Below, piece after piece: positions 9,320-18,300 of a stretch of DNA of 44,238 bases. The notes under the pieces are model-generated. The model had not been told where the DNA came from. It saw only the letters and a program-made list of their open reading frames with translations, and ran no database searches. Both the position numbers and the translations under genes were made by a program. How positions within the stretch are numbered: the first letter of the stretch is position 1; each line of letters begins with the position of its first letter. Source of the stretch: Geobacteraceae bacterium GWC2_53_11 (lineage in GTDB: Bacteria > Desulfobacterota > Desulfuromonadia > Geobacterales > Pseudopelobacteraceae); the NCBI GenBank assembly GCA_001802645.1, contig MGZJ01000075.1, forward strand, positions 1 to 44,238, written 5' to 3'.

Positions 9320-10375
9320 TCAGAGTCCCTCCCGCTGCCATACCTGTCGCGGGCTGAGCGCCGCACAGGTATGGTCGAACATTGCTGCAGCTTCGAGTAG
9401 AGGTTCGGCCTCCATGGCCGCTATCCCCGCATCGACTTCGGCCGTGGCACGCTCCCTGATTTCCGTTTGGTATTGCTCGTTCCACAGGCCGCGACCGGTC
9501 ATGAAACGCTCCAGTCTGAGCAGCGGATCCCGTGCGCTCCAGGCTGCAACATCACCGGCCGAACGGTAGCGGCCGGCGTCGTCCGAGGTGGTATGATCGG
9601 CCATCCGGTAGGTAAGGCATTCGATGAAGGTTGCCCCTCCCCCGCTGCGCGCCTTTTCCAGAGCATCACGGGTGGCGCGGTATACGGCAAACACATCGTT
9701 GCCGTCCACCTGCACCCCCTCGAAGCCGTACGCCACGGCCTTCTGAGCCAGGGTCTGCGCAGCGGTCTGCCCGCTCAGGGGAACCGAGATCGCCCACTGG
9801 TTGTTCTGGCAGATAAAAACGACCGGCAGGCGGAACAGACCGGCCATATTGAACCCTTCGTGAAAATCCCCCTTGGAGGTGGCGCCGTCGCCGAAATAAG
9901 CGATCACGGCAACCGGGTCGCGCCGGTAACGTGCGGCCATAGCCGCTCCCACCGCATGGGGGATGTGGGTTCCGACGGATACGGAGATGGGGAAGATATT
10001 GAGTTCCTGCGGAGAATGCTGGCCACGCTCGTCACCGGCCCAGTACTGGAAGAGCTGCCGTATGGGGTAGCCAAGGGTCAACTGGACCCCCATTTCGCGG
10101 AAGGAGGGAAACACCCAATCGGTCGGCTGGAGGGCAAAGGCGCTTCCCACCTGGGCCGCCTCCTGTCCGATGCTGGGAGGATAAGTACCGAGCCGCCCCT
10201 CACGCTGCAGGGCCACGGCCCGTTGGTCAAAAGTCCGCGCCAAAACCATGCATTCGTACATGCGCAGGATTTCGGCGTCCGGCAGAGACGGCATCAGGCT
10301 TTCATCGACAACTCCATTCTCGTCGAGAATGCTCAGTCGCTCCACCCTGAATTGTACAATTGTTTCATTGGACAT
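9320..10375 (-). CDS. 2-oxoacid dehydrogenase E1 component, alpha subunit
   Basis: The 351-residue alpha subunit carries the thiamine diphosphate motif from GDG (YFGDGATSKGDFHEG) to QNNQWAIS, and the loop RMADHTTSDDAGRY that in relatives holds the regulatory serine region. SIGQEAAQVGSAFAL and GTHIPHAVGAAMAARY are typical of BCKDH/acetoin-type alpha subunits. It is the first gene of the minus-strand catabolic operon. The ATG at 10375 has GGGGG 8 bases upstream. Codons 5-9 contain the perfect palindrome AATTGTACAATT, a near copy of which lies in the pfaD promoter region. A sigma-54-like site lies just upstream. Confidence 0.93.
   Translation of the reverse strand: MSNETIVQFRVERLSILDENGVVDESLMPSLPDAEILRMYECMVLARTFDQRAVALQREGRLGTYPPSIGQEAAQVGSAFALQPTDWVFPSFREMGVQLTLGYPIRQLFQYWAGDERGQHSPQELNIFPISVSVGTHIPHAVGAAMAARYRRDPVAVIAYFGDGATSKGDFHEGFNMAGLFRLPVVFICQNNQWAISVPLSGQTAAQTLAQKAVAYGFEGVQVDGNDVFAVYRATRDALEKARSGGGATFIECLTYRMADHTTSDDAGRYRSAGDVAAWSARDPLLRLERFMTGRGLWNEQYQTEIRERATAEVDAGIAAMEAEPLLEAAAMFDHTCAALSPRQVWQREGL
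10350..10361. promoter_or_regulatory. Palindrome AATTGTACAATT at the start of the E1 alpha gene
   Basis: A perfect 12-bp palindrome lies within the first codons of the E1 alpha gene. It matches 11 of 12 bases with the site at 10715-10726 near the pfaD promoter. It could be an operator shared by the two divergent operons. This is inferred from sequence symmetry only. Confidence 0.35.
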
Positions 10376-10408
10376 GTCTTGTGCCCCCTTGTATCAAGAA
10401 AGCATTAT

Positions 10409-10424
10409 TGCACGAAATATACCC
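10409..10424 (-). promoter_or_regulatory. Possible sigma-54 promoter for the E1 alpha operon
   Basis: On the minus strand GG (10423-10422) and GC (10411-10410) have the 12-base offset required for -24/-12 promoters, and the -12 part reads GTGCA. The -24 box (GGGTAT) is weak against TGGCAC. It would start transcription about 22 bases before the ATG. Bacillus bkd operons are sigma-54-type, which is why I looked. Low confidence. Confidence 0.25.
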
Positions 10425-10489
10425 AGAGTCTCCGGGATGAAATGCCCATAAAATCAGCCAACAGCTTCACTTCCGTGGTTTTTTAAGAT

Positions 10490-10503
10490 GCAACAATTAT
10501 TGC
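10490..10503. promoter_or_regulatory. Near-palindrome GCAACAATTATTGC with extra TGCAACA half-site
   Basis: The 14-base near-palindrome (one mismatched pair) is followed at 10507-10513 by a direct repeat of its left half. It lies about 80-90 bases upstream of the possible -24/-12 site of the E1 alpha operon, the usual position for an enhancer-binding activator. It could equally be a repressor site for either operon. Confidence 0.3.
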
Positions 10504-10701
10504 AAATGCAACAAAAATTTACAAACCTTCCTCCTGGTAGAGAATGTCTGGGGAGATGGTTCTCGATTGCCTTGCACGTCCGATGTTGATTAATCCCCAT
10601 CAAGACTTCCGGATGCAAAGTGATTTATAAAAACAGGTGTTGTCACTCACAGGTACGTCTATTTCTTGTAAGTTTTCACAGTTTAATATAAGTATAAGTG
10701 T

Positions 10702-10730
10702 TTTACATTTTATAATTTGTACAATTATAT
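10702..10730 (+). promoter_or_regulatory. Candidate sigma-70 promoter of the pfa-ole operon
   Basis: TTTACA at 10702-10707 and TTATAT at 10725-10730 are 17 bases apart, and a consensus TATAAT also sits at 10711-10716 but lacks a good -35 box. The region is strongly AT-rich. The leader to the preferred start would be about 55 bases. The assignment is by eye; the exact start point is unknown. Confidence 0.3.
10715..10726. promoter_or_regulatory. Palindromic site ATTTGTACAATT in the pfaD promoter region
   Basis: The core TTGTACAA is a perfect palindrome lying between the candidate -35 and -10 boxes, where a repressor would block transcription. It differs by one base from AATTGTACAATT at 10350-10361 at the head of the divergent operon. 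Confidence 0.35.
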
Positions 10731-10792
10731 GCAGAGTATATCCATATAACCATACTACCGGCTGTTATTTGCCCCTGAGAAACGAGTATATT

Positions 10793-12319
10793 CAATTGAT
10801 TTCTACAGATAACATTCACAACATTTCAGAAGTTCTTCGCAAACTTTCACAACCTGTCCGGATCACCTCCGCGGGACCGGCCAATGCCCCTTGTGACGTT
10901 TACGTCCCCCCGCTGCTTCCGGAACAACTCGGCGACCGGGCGTTCTGTCGTGAGATAGGGATCCGCTATCCTTATCTTGGCGGTTCCATGGCCAAGGGAA
11001 TCAGCTCTGTTGCCATGGCAGAGGAGCTTGGACGCGCCGGCATGCTCGGCTTCTTCGGCGCAGCCGGACTGCCGTTTGCCGCTGTGGAAGCAGCCGTTGA
11101 CAAGCTGGCGGGTGCCGGTTTTCCGTGCGGTTTCAACCTGATACATTCACCCCACGAGCCTGATCTGGAGGCCGCCCTTGCCGAGCTGTACATCCGCAAG
11201 AATGTTTGCCTGGTGGAGGCATCCGCATTTCTGGCCCTGACGCTGCCGCTGGTCCGCTATCGTACCCACGGCATCCATCGCACAGCAGACGGAACGATCA
11301 TCGCTCCGAACCGGATTATTGCCAAGGTATCGCGAGAAGAACTGGCCGAAAAATTCTTCTCTCCGCCGCCGGAAAAACTCCTGCGCCAGCTCCTGAACGA
11401 CGGTGCCATCACTACCGAACAGGCTGAGTTGGCCGCGCAGATACCAATGGCACAGGAAGTCACTGCCGAAGCAGATTCAGGCGGACATACCGACAACCGG
11501 CCCGCTATCGCCCTGTTTCCGACCATTTTATCTCTGGCTGGCCGGATGGAACAGAAATTCGGCTATGGCGTCAAGCTGCGGGTCGGACTGGCTGGCGGCA
11601 TTGCCACACCGACCGCTGCTGCCGCTGCGTTTGCCATGGGAGCTGCCTACATCATGACCGGTTCTGTCAACCAGGCCTGCATCGAATCCGGAACGTCGGA
11701 TGCGGTACGCCGGATGCTGGCGGAAACGCGGCAGGCCGATGTGACCATGGCTCCGGCCGCGGACATGTTCGAAATGGGCGTTACGGTGCAGGTATTGAAG
11801 CGCGGCACCATGTTCCCGATGCGGGCAGCAAAACTGTATGACATGTATCGCAGCCATGACGGGCTTGAAGGCATTCCGGGCCCTGAACGGGATAAACTTG
11901 AAAAAACTTTGTTTCTGGCTCCGCTCACCGATATCTGGCGCGACACCCGGACCTTTTTCCTTGAGCGCGATCCCCGTCAGGTAGAACGTGCCGAACGGGA
12001 TCCGAAGCACCTCATGGCGCTCGTGTTTCGCTGGTACCTGGGTCAGGCCGCCCACTGGGCCAAGGATGGCGCTGCGACCCGCACAATGGACTACCAGGTC
12101 TGGTGCGGACCGGCCATGGGAGCTTTCAATGAATGGGCCGCCGGCAGCTTTCTGGCGGTTCCGGAGCAACGCCGGGTAGCGACGGTTGCCCGCAATCTTC
12201 TGTTTGGAGCGGCTCTGCTCACCCGTGCCAACATGCTCCGTTACCAGGACATAAAACTTCCCGACGATTTCCGTATCGAACCGCTTGAAGACATACACAT
12301 CAAGGAGTACCTCGCGTGA
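10793..12319 (+). CDS. pfaD: PfaD-type trans-acting enoyl reductase of PUFA synthase
   Basis: This 508-residue FMN-dependent reductase of the 2-nitropropane dioxygenase/PfaD family acts in trans on the ACP-bound enoyl chain of the polyunsaturated fatty acid synthase. It sets which double bonds are kept. Family marks are RYPYLGGSMAKGISS near the N-terminus, GGHTDNRP, the flavin-phosphate loop GLAGGIATPTAAAAAFAMGAAYIMTG, and the C-terminal MDYQVWCGPAMGAFNEW. The start is uncertain: I chose TTG 10793, with GAG nine bases upstream, over TTG 10769 and a GTG at 10637, because earlier residues look like translated AT-rich leader. It is first in the operon, as pfa1 is in myxobacteria, and overlaps the next gene by four bases (GTGA). 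Confidence 0.88.
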   Translation, partial: QLISTDNIHNISEVLRKLSQPVRITSAGPANAPCDVYVPPLLPEQLGDRAFCREIGIRYPYLGGSMAKGISSVAMAEELGRAGMLGFFGAAGLPFAAVEAAVDKLAGAGFPCGFNLIHSPHEPDLEAALAELYIRKNVCLVEASAFLALTLPLVRYRTHGIHRTADGTIIAPNRIIAKVSREELAEKFFSPPPEKLLRQLLNDGAITTEQAELAAQIPMAQEVTAEADSGGHTDNRPAIALFPTILSLAGRMEQKFGYGVKLRVGLAGGIATPTAAAAAFAMGAAYIMTGSVNQACIESGTSDAVRRMLAETRQADVTMAPAADMFEMGVTVQVLKRGTMFPMRAAKLYDMYRSHDGLEGIPGPERDKLEKTLFLAPLTDIWRDTRTFFLERDPRQVERAERDPKHLMALVFRWYLGQAAHWAKDGAATRTMDYQVWCGPAMGAFNEWAAGSFLAVPEQRRVATVARNLLFGAALLTRANMLRYQDIKLPDDFRIEPLEDIHIKEYLA

Positions 12320-15300
12320 CACAGGACACTACCAATCGGACCACCGCACCCAGCGCCCCACCGCTGGCCATCATAGGAATCGGCTGCCTCTTCCCCCAAG
12401 CCGAAGACAGCACCACGTACTGGGCCAATATTCGCGAGGGGATCGACGCCATCAGCGACATCCCGGCAACCCACTGGCACGTGGCTGACTACCATAATCA
12501 GGACCCCAAGGCGCCCGACATGACCTACGGCCGCCGGGGCGGATTTCTGTCCGAAGTTCCTTTCAATCCGATGGAATACAACATCCCTCCTGCTACCCTG
12601 GAGGCGATTGACAGTTCGCAGCTTTTAGGACTGGTCGCCACCGGACAGGCGCTGAAGGATGCCGGTTATGGCGCCGACCGGAGCTATGACCGCGACCGGG
12701 TGAGCGTCATCCTTGGTGTTACCGGTACGCTCGAACTGGTTATCCCGCTGGCTGCGCGTCTCGGACATCCCCATTGGCGGTCGGCCCTCAAGGACGCCGG
12801 TGTGGACGACACTACCTCTGAAGACGTTGTGCAGCGCATCTCCGATTCGTATGTATCCTGGCAGGAAAATTCCTTTCCCGGCCTGCTCGGCAACGTGGTA
12901 GCCGGCAGGATCAGCAAGCAATTCGATCTGGGCGGCACCAACTGCGTGGTGGATGCCGCCTGCGGCAGTTCGCTTGGCGCCCTGCATGTGGCCGCCATGG
13001 AACTGGCAACCGGCAAGTCAGACATGGTTGTCACCGGCGGAATCGATACGTTCAACGACATCTTCATGTATATGTGCTTCAGCAAGACCCCGGCGCTGTC
13101 ACCAAGCGGAGATGTAAAACCGTTCGACGCCTCCGGCGACGGCACCATCATTGGTGAAGGGCTCGGCATCATGGTTATCAAGCGGCTTGCCGATGCGGAA
13201 CGTGACGGCGACCGGATTTATGCGGTAATTCGCGGCGTCGGTTCCTCCAGCGACGGCAAGGGCGAGGCGATCTATACCCCCAGCGCCTCAGGCCAGAGAA
13301 AAGCCATCAAGGACGCCTATCAGCGTGCCGGAGTGACTCCGGACAGTATCGGCCTGGTAGAAGCCCACGGCACCGGCACCAAGGTCGGTGACGCGGTTGA
13401 AGTATCGGCATTGCGCGAGATCTATGGCACATCCGACAAACCTTGGTGCGCCCTCGGTTCGGTCAAGTCGCAGATCGGCCACACCAAAGCAGCCGCAGGT
13501 TCCGCCGGGATGATCAAGGCTGCCCTGGCGCTGCACCACAAAGTCATTCCACCCACTATCAAGGTACAACAGCCGTTGCGCGAGGTTGTGGACGGACAGT
13601 CCCCCTTCTACCTCACCAGCCACAAACGTCCCTGGCTTTCCCGCAACGGTCAGCCGCGCCGCGCCGCAGTAAGCGCCCTCGGTTTCGGCGGTTCAAACTT
13701 TCATGTAGTACTTGAAGAATACACCCCGACTGCCGCCATGGCGGACTGGGATGGCACCGTCCAGATTCTCCCTTTCTCCGCTGCCGATACAGCCGCACTG
13801 GAGCAGATGGTTGCCGGAGTTGCCGACCTGCACAGCGGGAAGGAAATCCGCGCCAGGGGTGCTGAGCTCCGCTCCTCCTTCGACGGGAATGCTCCGTGCC
13901 GCCTGGCGCTGGTCGTCGAACAGAAATCCAACCTGAAATCACTCTGCACCAACGCGCTGACCATGCTGCGCAAGCAGCCGGACTCCGCCTGGAGCACTCC
14001 CGATGGCGCCTGGTATGCAACCGGAGCCGCACCGGGCAAAATCGGCGTGCTGTTCCCCGGCCAGGGTGCCCAATATACCGGGATGCTGCGCGATCTCGCC
14101 TGCAGTTTTCCCGCCATGCTGGCTGCCCTTGACGCTGCGGACCGGGAATTTGGCACAGACACCGGCAGCAGCCTGTCCGACCTGATCTACCCCCCTACCG
14201 CCTTCAGTGACGCCGACCGGGAAGTTTTGGAAGCTGCCTTGCGCGCCACCGACGTTGCCCAACCCGCCATCGGGGCGGTCAGTCTCGGTGCCTTGCGTAT
14301 TCTGGAATCATTCGGTTTTGCGCCGGATGCCGCTGCCGGTCACAGCTATGGGGAGCTTACCGCCCTGTGCGCTGCCGGTCGGCTTGATGAAACTTCATTC
14401 CATGCCCTGTCCCGCCTGCGCGGCCAGTTGATGGCAGCCGGAGACGGCGACCGGGGTACCATGCTGGCTGTGTCCGCACCGTTGGCCGATGTGCAACAGT
14501 TGATCAGCGAGGAAAAACTTGATCTGGTCATAGCCAACCGTAACGCGCCGAACCAGGCGGTTCTTTCCGGCAGCAGCGCCGAGATTGCCCGCGCCGCCGA
14601 GGCCTGTGCCTCCCGCAAACTTTCCTGCAAGCAATTGACCGTTTCTGCGGCATTTCACAGTCCGCTGGTTGCCGATGCCGCTGCCCCGCTGCTGGCTGCC
14701 CTGTCCGGCATCACCATTGCTGATGGATCACTGCCGGTTTACGCAAACACAACTGCGGCCGAATACCCGTCTGAGGCTGGGGCAGCCGCCACGCTGCTGG
14801 CCGGGCAACTGGCCCGGCCGGTCGAATTTGTTGCCGAAATAGAAGCCATGTATGCCGCCGGTATCCGTACCTTTGTGGAGATCGGTCCGGGAGCCCGCCT
14901 TTCAGGTCTGGTGTCCGCCATACTTGCCGGTCGTCCGCATACCGCTATCGCACTTGATGCGTCCGGCGGCAGACGATCCGGGGTTGCCGATCTGGCGCGC
15001 TGCCTGGCGCAGCTGGCCGTACTTGGCCACACCGTTTCCCTGACCGGGTGGGATGAAGGGTATCGCCCCGCGCCGCAGGCCACTGGCAAAAAACCGGCTC
15101 TGACCATAAACCTGAGCGGCGCCAATTATGTCAAACCGAAGGCAAAGCGGCCTGCATCCCCTCCCCGTCCGGCCGTAACGGTTGCCGTTGCCGCACCTTA
15201 TTCCCCGCATGCTGGCATGACGGCTGTATCACCAGTTGGTCTACAGACGGCTCCATCCACAGTATCTCGCGACGTCCTGGCCGAGTCACTGAAGGTCACT

Positions 15301-18300
15301 CGTGAAGGAATGTCGGCTCTTACGCGGATTCAGGATGAGACCGCCCAGCTTCACCGCCGCTTTCTGGAAGGGCAGGATACCGCTGCAAAGACCATCCAGA
15401 TGCTGCTCGAACAGCAGCAGCGGATTCTTCAGGGGGGCACTGCCGTTCAATCACCCATATCGTTTCCCGCATCTGCTTCAGCTCCGGTCATTACTCCGTC
15501 AGCAGTTCCGGCGTTCGTGCCACCAGCAGTTACATCAGCTGTGCCGTCTGTTCCGGTTGTTCAGCCGAAGTCAGATCGTGTTGCCGAAACCCTGCTTGCG
15601 GTAGTCAGTGAGAAGACCGGCTATCCGGTAGAAATGCTGGAGATGGAAATGGGGCTCGACTCAGACCTCGGCATCGATTCCATCAAACGGGTCGAGATCC
15701 TGTCTGCACTCCAGGAACGCCTCCCCGGTTCGCCGGTCATCGGACCCGAGCATCTGGGCACCCTGCATACCCTTGGTGAAATAGCCTCCTTTCTGGGCGC
15801 AGGATCAGTAGCCACGTCACCTGCCGTCAACTCATTGAACTCAACGAGCTCCCCTCTCATCGCCGAAACCCTGCTGGCTGTGGTCAGCGAGAAAACCGGC
15901 TATCCGGTAGAGATGCTGGAGATGGAGATGTGGCTCGATTCTGACCTCGGCATTGACTCCATCAAACGGGTCGAAATCCTGTCAGCCCTACAGGAACGGC
16001 TCCCCGGCTCTCCGGTCATCGGGCCGGAGCATCTGGGCACCCTGCACACCCTCGGCGAAATCGCAACTTTTCTGGGCGCAGGAACAGCCGCCGCACAACC
16101 TGCCGTCAACTCATTGAACTCTACAAACTCAATGAACTCCATAAACTCGCCCCTCATCTCCGAAACCCTCCTTGCCGTCGTCAGCGAGAAAACCGGCTAT
16201 CCGGTAGAGATGCTGGAGATGGAGATGGGGCTCGACTCAGACCTTGGTATCGATTCCATCAAGCGGGTCGAAATTCTGTCCGCACTCCAGGAGCGCCTTC
16301 CGGGTTCGCCGGTTATCGGTCCCGAACATCTGGGCACCCTGCACACCCTGGGAGAAATAGCAGCCCATCTGGGCGCAGGTGCTGCTCCGGTGGATATCCC
16401 TTCTGACCGGCCAGACACGTCAGACCAGTCAGACAAAATTGCCAAGACCCTCCTTGCCGTCGTCAGTGACAAAACCGGCTATCCGGTAGAGATGCTGGAA
16501 ATGGAGATGGGGCTTGAATCCGATCTCGGCATCGATTCAATCAAACGGGTCGAAATTCTGTCCGCACTTCAGGAACGTCTCCCCGGTTCACCGGTCATCG
16601 GCCCCGAACACCTGGGTACCCTGCATACCCTGGGAGAAATAGCCTCTTATCTGGGCAACGGTACGGTAGCCGCGCAACCTGCTGTTGTCTCAACAAACCC
16701 AACAAACTCAACAAGCTCCATCCAGGTCAACCGAAGTACCATTGTACCGGTTCAGCTTACCGAACCGGCCCGTAAACTGCCACTGGCTGGCGCGGGCGCA
16801 CTGTGGATTACGGACGATGGATCGGATTTTTCCACCGAACTGTGTGCCAAGTTACGTGTTCAGGGACGTTCCGTTCAACTGGTTCGTATTGAAGACGCTT
16901 TTATGAATGCCTCTGGGGCGGACCTTGCCGGTCTGGTAATTTGCGCTCCTTCAGGTGGAACCGATGATAATTTTTACGAAAATGCCTTCCTGCTCCTGAA
17001 AAGCTCTGCGCCGAGTCTGCGCAGATCAGGAGAAAACGGAGGCGCCCTGTTTGCTACCATTTCCCGCCAGGACGGTTCATTCGGCTGCGGGACTGATACA
17101 ATTCTGAATGACCCGCTCTCCGGCGGCCTTGCCGGTCTGACTAAGACAGCGGCCCATGAATGGAGCGAGGTGTCGTGCAAAGCGATTGATGTGGGACTAT
17201 TTGCCGACCATTCCGCTGAGGCAGAAGCTGTTGCGATTGAACTGCTGCTTGACGGCCCGCTTGAAGTCGGTCTGACCCCTTCAGGCAGAACCGCCTTGCA
17301 CACAATTGACCTTCCACAACAGCCGCAAACTGGCACCGTACCGTTACAGGCAGGGGATGTTGTCGTAATCACCGGAGGTGGACGCGGAGTGACGGCTGCT
17401 GCTGCCGTAGCACTGGCAGCTGCGTACAAGCCGTTACTGATTCTGCTGGGACGCAGCCAGGAATTTCAGACAGAACCGGAGTGGCTGGCACCGTTGCAGG
17501 AGGAAAGCCAGATAAAACGCGCCATTCTTGAGCATACTACAGAGAAGCTTCACCCGAGAGAAATTGAGGAACGATACCGGGCAATTGCAGCCGGGCGGGA
17601 ACTTAAGGAAACACTGGCCAGGATCTCACAGGCAGGCGGCCGGGCGCTCTACCGTTCCGTCGATATTCGTGACACTGCCGCCGTATCCTCCCTGCTGGCT
17701 GAAATCCGCCAGGAGTATGGGCCTGTCCGCGGCATAGTGCATGGCGCCGGAGTATTGGCTGACCGGCTCATCAGCGATAAGTCCCTGGAACAGTTCACCT
17801 TGGTGTACGACACCAAGGTCAAGGGTTTAAAGGCATTGCTTGCCGCTACCGCGCAGGACGACCTGCGCTTTATCGCCCTGTTTTCCTCCACAACAGGCCG
17901 TTTTGGCCGAAGCGGCCAGGTTGATTATGCCGTTGCCAACGAAGTGCTCAACAAGCTGGCCCAGGCCGAGTCACGCCACCGTTCAACATGCCGGACCGTC
18001 AGCATTAACTGGGGACCGTGGGATGGCGGCATGGTTACCCCATCGCTGAAAAAGGTTTTTGAAGGCGAAGGGATCGGCCTGATCGGACTGAAAGAAGGTG
18101 GAGAACTCCTGGTACGCGAGATCGCTGCCACCGGTGATCCGGTAGAAATCATCGCCCTGGCCGGAGTGTCTGCCGCTTCGCTGGCAATCTCCCCGACGCT
18201 TCCGGAGACACCGCTCACCGAAGCTTTCCGCCTGAACCTGACCGTTGAGGATTTCCCCTTCATCCGTTCCCACGTGATCGACGGCAAAGCCGTCCTTCCC

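Larger units (their letters stand above)
10376..10792. other. AT-rich divergent regulatory gap of 417 bases
   Basis: No gene is seen here. The gap separates the minus-strand oxoacid dehydrogenase operon from the plus-strand pfa-ole operon and must hold both promoters. The part from about 10640 to 10760 is clearly richer in A and T than the genes around it. An open frame does run through it from a GTG at 10637 into pfaD, but its translation is low-complexity and unlike PfaD, so I treat it as leader DNA. It contains the palindromes and promoter candidates listed separately. Confidence 0.75.
15590..16655 (+). repeat. Four tandem near-identical ACP-coding repeats
   Basis: Four units of about 200 bases, spaced 279, 297 and 282 bases apart measured serine to serine, encode the ACP domains of the PfaA-type protein. 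The 65 or so core residues are nearly unchanged from copy to copy, and the DNA is also very similar. Linkers between units vary and contain 9-base microrepeats. Such arrays change copy number by recombination, and ACP number is known to affect PUFA yield. Confidence 0.92.

Noticed and set aside
8227-10486. Long plus-strand open frames opposite E1 beta and E1 alpha
   Set aside because: They are shadows of well-supported minus-strand genes, with no recognisable domains and no ribosome sites.
10637-10792. N-terminal extension of PfaD from GTG 10637
   Set aside because: The segment is AT-rich, gives a low-complexity translation and has no ribosome site; it overlaps promoter-like sequence. I treated it as leader, but cannot exclude it.
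11528-12322. Minus-strand open frame opposite the end of pfaD
   Set aside because: The PfaD C-terminal motifs on the plus strand are unambiguous; the antisense translation has no recognisable family.
15590-16655. CRISPR-like array because of regularly spaced repeats
   Set aside because: The repeats are about 200 bases, fully coding and are four ACP domains; no short repeat-spacer pattern.
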